Positions 8,281 to 18,597 of a stretch of 64,000 nt of DNA are shown here, one piece after another. This stretch comes from Streptomyces asoensis (GTDB taxonomy: Bacteria > Actinomycetota > Actinomycetes > Streptomycetales > Streptomycetaceae), in contig NZ_CP049838.1 of the NCBI RefSeq assembly GCF_013085465.1, positions 6,944,001 to 7,008,000 on the forward strand, given 5' to 3'. Both the position numbers and the translations under genes were made by a program. The first letter of the stretch is position 1; the number at the start of each line of letters is the position of its first letter. The notes under the pieces were generated by a model. That model was not told where the DNA came from, ran no database searches, and saw only the letters and a list, made by a program, of their open reading frames with translations.

Positions 8281-10158
8281 ATGCCGATGACCGAGCAGGC
8301 CACCGGGGCCCATCCGCAGCCGCGGCCCCGATCCGGAGGACAGCACTCCGCGACCGTCGAGCACGTGACGGGTGCGCAGTCCCTCATCCGTTCTCTCGAG
8401 GAGGTCGGCGCCGACACGGTATTCGGCATTCCCGGCGGTGCGATCCTTCCCGCCTACGACCCGCTGATGGACTCGACGAGGGTCCGCCACGTCCTGGTCC
8501 GGCACGAGCAGGGCGCGGGCCACGCGGCCACCGGATACGCGCAGGCCACCGGCCGGGTCGGCGTCTGCATGGCCACCTCGGGTCCCGGCGCCACCAACCT
8601 GGTGACCCCGATCGCCGACGCCCACATGGACTCGGTGCCGCTCGTGGCGATCACCGGGCAGGTGGCGTCGAAGGCGATCGGCACGGACGCCTTCCAGGAG
8701 GCGGACATCGTCGGCATCACCATGCCGATCACCAAGCACAACTTCCTGGTCACCAAGGCCGAGGACATCCCGCGGGTCATCGCGCAGGCGTTCCACATCG
8801 CCTCCACCGGCCGGCCCGGCCCGGTCCTGGTCGACATCGCCAAGGACGCCCTCCAGGCGAAGACCACGTTCTCCTGGCCGCCCACCATGGACCTGCCCGG
8901 CTACCGCCCGGTGACCAAGCCGCACGCCAAGCAGATCCGCGAGGCGGCCAAGCTGATCACCGCCGCCAAGCGGCCGATCCTGTACGTCGGCGGCGGTGTC
9001 CTGAAGGCCGGCGCCACCGCCGAGCTGAAGGTCCTCGCGGAGCTGACGGGCGCGCCCGTCACCACCACGCTGATGGCGCTGGGCGCGTTCCCCGACAGCC
9101 ACCCGCAGCACCTGGGCATGCCGGGCATGCACGGCTCGGTGGCCGCTGTCACCGGTCTCCAGAAGGCCGACCTGATCGTCGCGCTCGGCGCCCGCTTCGA
9201 CGACCGCGTCACCGGCAAGCTCGACAGCTTCGCCCCCTACGCCAAGATCGTGCACGCGGACATCGACCCGGCGGAGATCGGCAAGAACCGCGCCGCCGAC
9301 GTGCCGATCGTCGGTGACGCGCGTGAGGTCATCGCCGATCTGGTCCAGGCGGTCCAGAAGGAGCACAGCGAGGGCCAGCAGGGCGACTACACCGCCTGGT
9401 GGAAGGACCTGAGCCGCTGGCGCGACACCTACCCGCTCGGCTACGACCAGCCCGCCGACGGTTCGCTCTCCCCGCAGCAGGTCATCGAGCGCATCGGACA
9501 GCTCGCCCCCGAGGGCACGATCTTCGCGGCGGGCGTCGGCCAGCACCAGATGTGGGCCGCGCACTTCGTCCAGTACGAGAAGCCCGCCACCTGGCTGAAC
9601 TCGGGCGGCGCGGGCACGATGGGGTACGCGGTCCCGGCCGCGATGGGCGCCAAGGCGGGTGTCCCGGGCCAGACCGTCTGGGCCATCGACGGCGACGGCT
9701 GCTTCCAGATGACCAATCAGGAGCTCACGACCTGCGCCCTGAACAACATCCCGATCAAGGTCGCCATCATCAACAACGGCGTCCTCGGGATGGTCCGCCA
9801 GTGGCAGACCCTGTTCTACAACCAGCGCTACTCCAACACCGTGCTGCACAGCGGCCCGCAGGCCGCCGCGCCCGACAGCGGCTCCGCCGCCAAGCAGCCC
9901 AGCGCCGGCACCCGCGTCCCCGACTTCGTGAAGCTGTCGGAGGCCATGGGCTGCTACGCGATCCGCTGCGAGTCCCCGGACGACCTCGACAAGGTCATCG
10001 AGGAGGCGAACTCCATCAACGACCGTCCCGTCGTCGTCGACTTCATCGTCCACGAGGACGCGATGGTGTGGCCGATGGTCGCCGCCGGCACCTCCAACGA
10101 CGAGATCCTGGCCGCCCGGGACGTCCGCCCCGACTTCGGCGACAACGAAGACGACTGA
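8281..10158 (+). CDS. ilvB: Acetolactate synthase large (catalytic) subunit
   Basis: The 625-residue thiamine-diphosphate enzyme condenses pyruvate with pyruvate or 2-ketobutyrate, the first common step of valine, leucine and isoleucine synthesis. The N-terminal domain has [16 protein letters not shown] and [14 protein letters not shown], which includes the catalytic Glu before the cofactor. The central domain has the FAD-binding region, with [13 protein letters not shown]. The C-terminal domain carries the ThDP/Mg motif [14 protein letters not shown] through [15 protein letters not shown] 8281 is used; ATG 8287 two codons later is equally possible. It is followed by ilvN after 21 bases, so the two subunits are probably cotranscribed and translated together. 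Confidence 0.97.
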   Translation: MPMTEQATGAHPQPRPRSGGQHSATVEHVTGAQSLIRSLEEVGADTVFGIPGGAILPAYDPLMDSTRVRHVLVRHEQGAGHAATGYAQATGRVGVCMATSGPGATNLVTPIADAHMDSVPLVAITGQVASKAIGTDAFQEADIVGITMPITKHNFLVTKAEDIPRVIAQAFHIASTGRPGPVLVDIAKDALQAKTTFSWPPTMDLPGYRPVTKPHAKQIREAAKLITAAKRPILYVGGGVLKAGATAELKVLAELTGAPVTTTLMALGAFPDSHPQHLGMPGMHGSVAAVTGLQKADLIVALGARFDDRVTGKLDSFAPYAKIVHADIDPAEIGKNRAADVPIVGDAREVIADLVQAVQKEHSEGQQGDYTAWWKDLSRWRDTYPLGYDQPADGSLSPQQVIERIGQLAPEGTIFAAGVGQHQMWAAHFVQYEKPATWLNSGGAGTMGYAVPAAMGAKAGVPGQTVWAIDGDGCFQMTNQELTTCALNNIPIKVAIINNGVLGMVRQWQTLFYNQRYSNTVLHSGPQAAAPDSGSAAKQPSAGTRVPDFVKLSEAMGCYAIRCESPDDLDKVIEEANSINDRPVVVDFIVHEDAMVWPMVAAGTSNDEILAARDVRPDFGDNEDD

Positions 10159-10179
10159 GCGAGAGAGACGTAAGAAGAC

Positions 10180-11842
<1,663 letters not shown>

Positions 11843-11855
11843 GGCCTCGGGACGG

Positions 11856-11882
11856 GGGGCCGGAGCAGATCGCTCCGGCCCC
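11856..11882 (+). terminator. Hairpin terminator after ilvC
   Basis: The perfect 11-bp arms are GGGGCCGGAGC (11856-11866) and GCTCCGGCCCC (11872-11882), with loop AGATC. Only a weak T stretch follows. It lies 14 bases after the ilvC stop and separates the ilv genes from serA. Confidence 0.75.
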
Positions 11883-12076
11883 GTTGTCCATCCCGTCCAA
11901 CCACGGACGGGTGATCCTTCCGCGGAGGCGTGAGGCGGCCTCCGTCGCAGCACTACACTGCTGCACTACATACGCGTCAGGCCCACAGCGTCGTGCGTCT
12001 TCCACGCGGCTAGCCCCTCCTCCGCCTGCGGCCGTCGGGACGGCCGTCCGCACGCTTTGGACTTGTGAGGACTCAC

Positions 12077-13666
12077 GTGAGCTCGAAACCTGTCGTACTC
12101 ATCGCTGAAGAGCTGTCGCCCGCGACCGTGGACGCGCTTGGCCCGGACTTCGAGATCCGGCACGTCAACGGAGCGGACCGAGCCGAACTGCTCCCGGCCA
12201 TCGCCGACGTCGACGCGATCCTGATCCGCTCGGCCACCAAGGTGGACGCCGAGGCGATCGCCGCCGCGAAGAAACTGAAGGTCGTCGCACGAGCCGGCGT
12301 CGGCCTGGACAACGTGGACGTCTCCGCCGCCACCAAGGCCGGCGTGATGGTCGTCAACGCCCCCACCTCCAACATCGTGACCGCGGCCGAGCTGGCCTGC
12401 GGTCTGCTGCTCGCCACCGCGCGCTACATTCCGCAGGCCAACACGGCGCTGAAGAACGGCGAGTGGAAGCGCAGCAAGTACACGGGTGTGGAGCTGGCCG
12501 AGAAGACCCTCGGTGTCGTCGGTCTCGGCCGCATCGGCGCGCTCGTCGCCCAGCGCATGTCCGCCTTCGGCATGAAGGTCGTCGCCTACGACCCCTACGT
12601 GCAGCCCGCGCGCGCCGCGCAGATGGGCGTGAAGGTGCTGTCGCTGGACGAGCTGCTCGAGGTCTCCGACTTCATCACCGTCCACCTGCCCAAGACCCCG
12701 GAGACGGTCGGTCTGATCGGCGACGAGGCGCTGCGCAAGGTCAAGCCGAGCGTGCGCATCGTCAACGCCGCGCGCGGCGGGATCGTCGACGAGGAGGCGC
12801 TGTACTCGGCGCTGAAGGAGGGCCGTGTCGCCGGCGCCGGCCTCGACGTGTACGCGAAGGAGCCCTGCACGGACTCCCCGCTGTTCGAGTTCGACCAGGT
12901 CGTGGCCACCCCGCACCTCGGCGCCTCGACCGACGAGGCCCAGGAGAAGGCCGGTATCGCGGTCGCGCGTTCGGTGCGGCTGGCCCTCGCGGGTGAGCTG
13001 GTGCCGGACGCGGTGAACGTCCAGGGCGGTGTCATCGCCGAGGACGTCAAGCCCGGCCTGCCCCTCGCCGAGCGCCTCGGCCGGATCTTCACCGCGCTCG
13101 CCGGTGAGGTCGCGGTCCGCCTCGACGTCGAGGTGTACGGCGAGATCACCCAGCACGACGTGAAGGTGCTGGAGCTGTCGGCTCTCAAGGGTGTCTTCGA
13201 GGACGTCGTCGACGAGACCGTCTCGTACGTCAACGCCCCGCTGTTCGCGCAGGAGCGCGGCGTCGAGGTGCGGCTGACGACCAGCTCGGAGTCGGCCGAC
13301 CACCGTAACGTCGTCACCGTGCGCGGCACGCTCTCGGACGGCGAGGAGGTGTCGGTCTCCGGCACGCTGGCCGGTCCGAAGCACCTCCAGAAGATCGTCG
13401 CGGTCGGCGAGTACGACGTCGACCTCGCGCTCGCCGATCACATGGTCGTCCTCAAGTACGAGGACCGTCCGGGTGTCGTCGGCACCGTGGGCCGGGTCTT
13501 CGGCGAGGCGGGGATCAACATCGCCGGTATGCAGGTCGCTCGCGCCGCTGTGGGTGGCGAGGCGCTGGCCGTTCTGACGGTTGACGACACGGTGCCCGCC
13601 GCGGTGCTGGCGGAGGTTGCCGAGGAGATCGGTGCGACGTCCGCGCGTGCGGTGAACCTCGTCTGA
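12077..13666 (+). CDS. serA: D-3-phosphoglycerate dehydrogenase
   Basis: The 529-residue enzyme oxidises 3-phosphoglycerate with NAD, the first step of serine synthesis. The NAD site is GVVGLGRIGALVAQRM. The catalytic set is Arg in RIVNAARGGIVDEE, Glu in DVYAKEPC, and His in ATPHLGAST. The long C-terminus has the intervening ASB domain typical of the actinobacterial long form, then an ACT domain (LKYEDRPGVVGTVGRVF) that usually binds serine for feedback inhibition. GTG 12077 is chosen because GAGG lies just before it and the protein then opens SSKPVVLIAEELSP. GTG 12065 is a four-codon-longer alternative. Confidence 0.97.
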   Translation: MSSKPVVLIAEELSPATVDALGPDFEIRHVNGADRAELLPAIADVDAILIRSATKVDAEAIAAAKKLKVVARAGVGLDNVDVSAATKAGVMVVNAPTSNIVTAAELACGLLLATARYIPQANTALKNGEWKRSKYTGVELAEKTLGVVGLGRIGALVAQRMSAFGMKVVAYDPYVQPARAAQMGVKVLSLDELLEVSDFITVHLPKTPETVGLIGDEALRKVKPSVRIVNAARGGIVDEEALYSALKEGRVAGAGLDVYAKEPCTDSPLFEFDQVVATPHLGASTDEAQEKAGIAVARSVRLALAGELVPDAVNVQGGVIAEDVKPGLPLAERLGRIFTALAGEVAVRLDVEVYGEITQHDVKVLELSALKGVFEDVVDETVSYVNAPLFAQERGVEVRLTTSSESADHRNVVTVRGTLSDGEEVSVSGTLAGPKHLQKIVAVGEYDVDLALADHMVVLKYEDRPGVVGTVGRVFGEAGINIAGMQVARAAVGGEALAVLTVDDTVPAAVLAEVAEEIGATSARAVNLV

Positions 13667-13675
13667 GGTTGCCGC

Positions 13676-13753
13676 ACCTTCTGGGGGCTGCCGCCCCCAG
13701 GCCCCCGCTTCGGCCCTGAAGGGACCTCGTCCTCAAACGCCGGGCGGGCTGGA
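13676..13753. repeat. Streptomyces-type intergenic repeat element
   Basis: This GC-rich stretch begins with a hairpin CTGGGGGC-TGCC-GCCCCCAG and continues through CCCCCGCTTCGGCCCTGAA and CCTCGTCCTCAAACGCCGG. I recognise near-identical copies, from memory, in very many intergenic regions of Streptomyces chromosomes. It lies directly after the serA stop and before the long bidirectional hairpin. Its 3' end (CGGGCGGGCTGG) is repeated within the arm of that hairpin. Copy number in this genome cannot be judged from one window. Confidence 0.6.
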
Positions 13754-13776
13754 TTTACTGAACGTGGCTCGAGAGC

Positions 13777-13822
13777 AGGAGCCGGGCGGGCTGGTGTGAT
13801 CCAGCCCGCCCGGCTCCTTTTG
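13777..13822. terminator. Bidirectional terminator between serA and the MFS gene
   Basis: A perfect 18-bp stem is formed by 13777-13794 and 13801-13818, with the hexaloop TGTGAT. T residues follow on the plus strand. On the minus strand the flank is not T-rich, but the stem is very strong. It lies between the convergent serA and MFS genes and probably serves both. Confidence 0.8.
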
Positions 13823-13828
13823 CTCGGG

Positions 13829-15358
13829 TCACTTCACCCGGATCCTTCGCAGCGTGATCGAAGCCGCTGCCGCCGCTGCGGTGAGGAGTAGTGCTCCGGC
13901 GATCGCCGCGCCCTGCATGCCGCTGGTGAACGCCTCGCGTGCCGTCGTCGCCAGGGCGTCTCCCGTGCGCCCCGGGAGACGACCCGCCACCGCCAGGGCG
14001 CCGCCGAGGGTCTCGCGGGCCTCGGCCGGGGCCGTGGCCGGGATGTCGTGGCGGTAGATCGCCGTGCCGATGGAGCCGAGGACGGCCATACCGAGGGCGC
14101 CGCCGAACTCGGTGCCGGTCTCCAGCAGGGCGGACGCGGAGCCCGCGCGTTCGACCGGGGCCGCGCCCATCGCCAGGTCCGTCATCTGGGACAGGACCAT
14201 GACGATCCCGCAGGCCAGGACCGCGCAGGCGGTCAGCACGAGCCACATCGAGTCCGGGCCGGCGAGGGCCAGCAGCGCATAGCCGCTCGCGCCGATCGCG
14301 AAGCCGGCCGTCACCACGTAGGCGCGGTTGACGCCCTTCTGGACCAGGGAGGTCGCGACCGGGGCCGCCAGGCCGATCGGCACCGAGGGGAGCAGGGCCC
14401 ACAGGGCCGCTTCCAGCGCGCTCTTGCCGAGGACCGACTGGAGGTACTGGGTGGTGAAGAACGCCGAGCCCATCATGCCGAAGGCGGAGACCAGGTTGAG
14501 GGCGAGGGCGGGGGCGAAACCGTGGCCGCGGAACAGGGCCGGGGAGATCATCGGTGAGGCCGTGGTGCGCTGGCGGTGGACGAAGAGGGCCGCGAAGAGC
14601 AGACCGACGGTGACCGGGACGACGTACTCCGCGTGCCAGCCCTCGGACGGGATCTCCTTCAGGCCGTAGATCACGGGCAGTACGGCGGCCATCGACAGCG
14701 GGACGCTCGGCCAGTCGAAGCGGCCGGGGGCGGGGTCGCGGGACTCCGGCAGCAGGACCGGGCCGAGGACGAGCAGCAGGACCATCGCGGGCAGGTTGAC
14801 CAGGAAGACCGAGCCCCACCAGAAGTACTGGACCAGCAGGCCGCTCATCACCGAGCCGAGCGCGATGCCGCCCGTCATCACCGCGGACCAGATGCCGATC
14901 GCCTTCGCGCGCTGGGCCGAGTCGGTGAACATCGTGCGGATCAGGGCCATCGTCGAGGGCATCAGGGTCGCGCCGCCGATGCCGAGGACCGCCCGGGCCG
15001 CGATGAGGGTCTCGGCGCTGTTCGCGTACGCCGCGATCAGTGAGGCGGCGCCGAAGGCGGCGGCGCCGATCAGCAGCAGCCTGCGGCGGCCGATGCGGTC
15101 GCCGAGCGAGCCCATCGTCATCAGCAGGCCCGCCAGCACGAAGGCGTAGATGTCGAAGATCCACAGCTGCTGGGTGCCGGTCGGCGCCAGGTCCGCGCTG
15201 ATCGCCGGGATCGCGAAGTAGAGGACGGAGACGTCCATGGAGACCAGCAGCAGCGGAAGCATCAGTACGCCCAGCGCGGTCCATTCACGGCGGCCGGCGA
15301 TGCCTGCCGGGGGTGCGGGGGTGCCCACCGAGTCTGTCGTGTTCGTCGAGTTGGTCAT
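13829..15358 (-). CDS. MFS drug/proton antiporter, DHA2 (EmrB/QacA) type
   Basis: This is a 509-residue integral membrane protein with about 14 predicted hydrophobic segments. After a short polar start it has REWTALGVLMLPLLLVSMD, the DHA2 opening. Loop 2-3 has the MFS motif GSLGDRIGRRRLLLIGA, and motif C-like ARAVLGIGGATLMPSTM follows. It would export a small toxic molecule or antibiotic in exchange for protons. The neighbouring divergent TetR gene, with a shared operator-like control region, strongly suggests induction by the exported compound. The ligand is unknown. Confidence 0.92.
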   Translation of the reverse strand: MTNSTNTTDSVGTPAPPAGIAGRREWTALGVLMLPLLLVSMDVSVLYFAIPAISADLAPTGTQQLWIFDIYAFVLAGLLMTMGSLGDRIGRRRLLLIGAAAFGAASLIAAYANSAETLIAARAVLGIGGATLMPSTMALIRTMFTDSAQRAKAIGIWSAVMTGGIALGSVMSGLLVQYFWWGSVFLVNLPAMVLLLVLGPVLLPESRDPAPGRFDWPSVPLSMAAVLPVIYGLKEIPSEGWHAEYVVPVTVGLLFAALFVHRQRTTASPMISPALFRGHGFAPALALNLVSAFGMMGSAFFTTQYLQSVLGKSALEAALWALLPSVPIGLAAPVATSLVQKGVNRAYVVTAGFAIGASGYALLALAGPDSMWLVLTACAVLACGIVMVLSQMTDLAMGAAPVERAGSASALLETGTEFGGALGMAVLGSIGTAIYRHDIPATAPAEARETLGGALAVAGRLPGRTGDALATTAREAFTSGMQGAAIAGALLLTAAAAAASITLRRIRVK

Positions 15359-15370
15359 GGCGGTGACTGT

Positions 15371-15435
15371 ACGAGCGTCTTAAACGATTGTCTAGAACGA
15401 ATGTATAAGTCATGCGTCTAGGACGGTTGTATGGA
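15371..15435. promoter_or_regulatory. Five 13-bp iterated elements in the divergent MFS/TetR promoter
   Basis: Imperfect direct repeats with consensus ACGANTGTCTANG begin at 15371, 15384, 15397, 15410 and 15423, each exactly 13 bases after the last. The best copies are at 15384, 15397 and 15423, and the copy at 15410 is weak. The array fills most of the 97 bases between the MFS start and the TetR start. I infer that it is the binding region of the TetR protein. Confidence 0.5.
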
Positions 15436-15455
15436 TCGGGGGTAGGGTGGCGCGC

Positions 15456-16046
15456 ATGGGACACCGTGAGGATCTGCTCGAAGGCGCCAAGCGCTGCCTG
15501 CTGGAGAAGGGGTTCCTGCGTACGACCGCGCGGGACATCGTCAAGGAGTCGGGGACCAACCTGGCGTCCATCGGCTACCACTACGGGTCGAAGGACGCGC
15601 TGCTGGTGCAGGCGTACGTCTCGCTGATCGAGGGTGCCGGCGACGAGTTCGACCCCGGGTGGGGCGCGGGGGGCGAGATGACGGCGGCCGCCGGGTCGCT
15701 GGAGCGCTTCCAGGAGGTGTGGGCGAGCATCATCGGCTCGGTGCCGCGGACGCGGGCCATCTGGCTGCTGAGCTTCGAGCTCATCGTCCAGGGGGACCGG
15801 CTCCCCGAGGTGCGCAAGCTGCTGGCCGAGGCGCAGGAGGAGGGCCGGTCGGGGATCGTGCCCATGTTCAACGGCATTCCGGAGGACGAGCTCGACAAGG
15901 AGACCGTCGACACCGAGGGCCGCTTCTACCAGACCCTCCTCAACGGGCTCATGGTCCAGTGGCTCTTCGACCCGGACTCGGCGACCGACGCGGCACAGCT
16001 CACCGAGGGACTGCGCCGGGTGATCGCGGGCGCCGCGCAGAGCTGA
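15456..16046 (+). CDS. TetR-family transcriptional regulator
   Basis: The product has 196 residues. The N-terminal helix-turn-helix reads LLEGAKRCLLEKGFLRTTA, then DIVKESGTNLASIGYHYGSK, which is a typical TetR recognition region. The rest is a helical ligand-binding and dimerisation domain with no predictable ligand. ATG 15456 is preferred because GGGTAGGG at 15438-15445 is well spaced from it, whereas it almost touches the in-frame GTG at 15447. It is divergent from the MFS exporter and probably represses it. Confidence 0.9.
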   Translation: MGHREDLLEGAKRCLLEKGFLRTTARDIVKESGTNLASIGYHYGSKDALLVQAYVSLIEGAGDEFDPGWGAGGEMTAAAGSLERFQEVWASIIGSVPRTRAIWLLSFELIVQGDRLPEVRKLLAEAQEEGRSGIVPMFNGIPEDELDKETVDTEGRFYQTLLNGLMVQWLFDPDSATDAAQLTEGLRRVIAGAAQS

Positions 16047-16080
16047 CCCGCTCGGGCCGCCCGGGGTGCCGGAGAGGTGC

Positions 16081-17268
16081 CTAGGGCAGCCGGGCCGCCT
16101 TGAGGGTCATGTGCAGGAGCAGCCGGTCCTCGCCGTCGTCGAGGTCCAGGCCGGTCAGCTGTTCCACCCGGGACAGCCGGTAGTAGAGGGTCTGCCGGTG
16201 GATTCCCAACTCGGCTGCCGTGCGGCCCGCTTGGCCCGCGCAGTCGAGGTACACCTCGGCCGTGCGGGCGAGTTCGTGGTGGGCGGGGGTCAACAGGGTC
16301 CGCACGGCGGGGTCCTGGGCGGTCTCCTGGGGCAGGGCGGTCAGCAGGCGGTAGGGGCCGATGGACGCCCACCGGGCGACCGGGCCGAGGCCGGGCTCCG
16401 CGAGCGCCGCCCGCGCCGACGCCGACGCCTCCTGCCAGGCGGCGCCGAGTTCCGCGAGGCCGATCCGCCCCGCGGCCACTCCCGCGGCGGACTCGCCCGC
16501 CCGCTCCAGCAGCCGGGTCGCAGCCGACGTCGCCGGGGTGAGGGTGTCCGTCGAACGCAGGCGGACCAGCAGGGCCAGCGACTGGGATGCGGTGCCCCAC
16601 GGGACCGTGCACAGTGCCGTCGCCCCCGGCAGCGTACGCAGCGAGGGTGCGTCGTCCGGGTCGGCGGAAGGCCAGGGCGTCACGCACACCACCGTGTGCG
16701 GGCCGTCCGCGCGGGCGCCGAGCGCGGTGCGCAACTCCGCCACCGCCATGTCCCGCTGCCAGTCGGGCTGTGCGGTCAGCACCGCCCGCAGCTCCCGGGT
16801 GAGGTCCGCGCCGTGCTGGGCCTCGTCGGCGAGCAGGGCGCCGATCCGGCCGGTCACCTCCATCGCGGCCGCCAGCTGGGCGTCCGAGGGTCCGGGGTCG
16901 TCGTCGAGCAGCCAGACATAGCCGAGGACGACCCCCCGGTGCCGTACGGGGAGGCAGACCCGCCCCCGGTACACCCCGGCTTCCGGGGTCGGCGGGATCC
17001 GCACCGGGCCGGTCGCGCGGGTGATGCCGAAGCCCTCGAACCAGGTACGGACGGCGGCCGTGGAGCGCCGGGTCAGGATCGAGCGGGTGCGCACCGGATC
17101 CAGCGCCGACGCGTCGAGCTCGCCCTCGCTGTCGTAGGCGCCGAAGGCGATCAGCTCGAAATCCCGGTTCTCCAGGGTCGCGGGGGCGCCGAGCAGCTCG
17201 GAGATCTCGTCGACGAGCTCCTGGTGGTCACCTTGGTAATCGGCTGTCACCCGGGCATTCTCCCGCAT
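16081..17268 (-). CDS. PucR-family (CdaR/PucR-type) transcriptional regulator
   Basis: The product has about 395 residues from ATG 17268 (cat at 17266-17268). The N-terminal part resembles a GAF-like sensory region ([20 protein letters not shown]). The C-terminus has the PucR helix-turn-helix, [19 protein letters not shown], followed by [21 protein letters not shown]. Such regulators activate nitrogen or amino-acid catabolism. It is divergent from putA-pruA, 164 bases apart, so control of proline use is the natural guess, as for PutR-type proteins. The upstream in-frame GTG and ATG codons lack a clear ribosome-binding site. Confidence 0.88.
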   Translation of the reverse strand: MRENARVTADYQGDHQELVDEISELLGAPATLENRDFELIAFGAYDSEGELDASALDPVRTRSILTRRSTAAVRTWFEGFGITRATGPVRIPPTPEAGVYRGRVCLPVRHRGVVLGYVWLLDDDPGPSDAQLAAAMEVTGRIGALLADEAQHGADLTRELRAVLTAQPDWQRDMAVAELRTALGARADGPHTVVCVTPWPSADPDDAPSLRTLPGATALCTVPWGTASQSLALLVRLRSTDTLTPATSAATRLLERAGESAAGVAAGRIGLAELGAAWQEASASARAALAEPGLGPVARWASIGPYRLLTALPQETAQDPAVRTLLTPAHHELARTAEVYLDCAGQAGRTAAELGIHRQTLYYRLSRVEQLTGLDLDDGEDRLLLHMTLKAARLP

Positions 17269-17432
17269 GTCCGCATCCTCTTCATACATCTGTCTGAGAT
17301 CCGCGGCACGGATGCGTGACAGCTGTCGATGGCCCACGATCGGAGGGATCCTTAGGTTTCACGGTGGTTCTCCGTGCCGTTCCCCGATCGTCGGGAAACG
17401 GCCTCGTATGGGTTGGTATGTGGAGGTGCCCC

Positions 17433-18413
17433 GTGCTGGGTCCCGTGATTCTCGCCGCTTCGCGCAGCGACCGGATGCGACGCCTGATCTCGGCGGCCCC
17501 GGTGACGAAGCAGGTCGTGGACCGCTTCATCCCCGGTGAGACGGTCGACGACATCGTCCCGATCGTCGAGGAGCTCACCGCCGGGGGGCTGGAGCTGACG
17601 ATGGACGTCGTCGGCGAGGACATCACCACCCCCGAGCAGGCCGCCGCCGCCCGGGACGCCTACCTGGCGCTGATCGACCGGCTCGCGGAGCTGGAGCTCG
17701 GCGAGCGGGTCGAGATGTCCGTCAAGCTGTCGATGTTCGGACAGGCCCTCCCGTCGCCCACCACCGCCCTGATCGAAGGGCCCTCCGGGCCCGCCCCCAC
17801 CTTCCAGGGCGGCCACGAGCTGGCCCTCGCCAACGTGCGCCCGGTCGTCGAGGCCGCCGCGGCCATCGGCACCACCGTCACTCTCGACGCCGAGGACCAC
17901 ACCACCCTCGACTCGATGTTCGCCATCCACGAGGAGCTGCGGAAGGACTTCCCGCAGACCGGCTGTGTCATCCAGGCCTACCTCTTCCGCACCGAGGCCG
18001 ACGCCCGCCGGCTCGCGGAGAGCGGCAGCCGGGTACGGCTCGTGAAGGGCGCGTACAAGGAGCCCGCCGAGGTCGCCTACCAGCAGAAGCACGAGATCGA
18101 CAAGGCGTACGTCCGGATCCTGCGCACGCTGATGGAGGGCGAGGGGTACCCCATGATCGGGTCCCACGACCCGCGCCTCATCTCCATCGCGCAGGAGCTC
18201 GCCCGCAAGGCCGGGCGCAAGCTGGACGAGTACGAGTTCCAGATGCTGTACGGCATCCGCAGCGACGAGCACCTGCGGCTGGCCGCCGAGGGCCACCGCA
18301 TGCGCGTCTACACCGCCTACGGCACCGACTGGTACGGCTACTTCATGCGTCGCTTGGCGGAGAAGCCCGCCAACCTGCGTTTTTTCGCCCGCAGCATGCT
18401 CACCCGGGGCTGA
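17433..18413 (+). CDS. putA: Proline dehydrogenase
   Basis: The 326-residue monofunctional FAD enzyme oxidises proline to 1-pyrroline-5-carboxylate. Conserved barrel segments are VEMSVKLSMFGQAL, VTLDAEDHTTLDS, GCVIQAYLFRTEADARRLAE, RLVKGAYKEP and YEFQMLYGIR. GTG 17433 is the start because GGAGGT lies 6 bases upstream and the protein then opens VLGPVILAASRSDRMRRLIS. The C-terminus MRRLAEKPANLRFFARSM recurs in a second copy at 18480-18548, after the stop. pruA begins 184 bases after the stop, so the pair still form a proline-to-glutamate pathway unit. Confidence 0.95.
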   Translation: MLGPVILAASRSDRMRRLISAAPVTKQVVDRFIPGETVDDIVPIVEELTAGGLELTMDVVGEDITTPEQAAAARDAYLALIDRLAELELGERVEMSVKLSMFGQALPSPTTALIEGPSGPAPTFQGGHELALANVRPVVEAAAAIGTTVTLDAEDHTTLDSMFAIHEELRKDFPQTGCVIQAYLFRTEADARRLAESGSRVRLVKGAYKEPAEVAYQQKHEIDKAYVRILRTLMEGEGYPMIGSHDPRLISIAQELARKAGRKLDEYEFQMLYGIRSDEHLRLAAEGHRMRVYTAYGTDWYGYFMRRLAEKPANLRFFARSMLTRG

Positions 18414-18479
18414 GAGACGATGCCGGCGCAGTGGCTGTTCCGCCGGGGGTCCGGGGGTCGTCTCCCGGGAAGGCACAGC

Positions 18480-18548
18480 ATGCGCCGCTTGGCGGAGAAG
18501 CCCGCCAACCTGCGGTTCTTCGTCCGTTCGATGATCAGCAAGGGCTGA
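18480..18548 (+). pseudogene. Duplicated 3' end of putA
   Basis: An in-frame 22-codon stretch with stop reads MRRLAEKPANLRFFVRSM then ISKG. It repeats, at equal length and with the stop at the same place, the last 22 codons of putA (18345-18413, ending RSMLTRG). By eye roughly 80 percent of bases match, with exact identity over the first half except one silent change. The offset is 135 bases. The 66 bases between the two copies contain a Gly-Pro-like CCGGGGGTCCGGGGG motif and a CCGGG/CCCGG hairpin. It has no start signal of its own and is probably not translated separately. Confidence 0.8.
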
Positions 18549-18597
18549 GCCCGCACCCCCCGCTCGAAACACCCGCTCAGAAGGAGTAACGGAAGAC

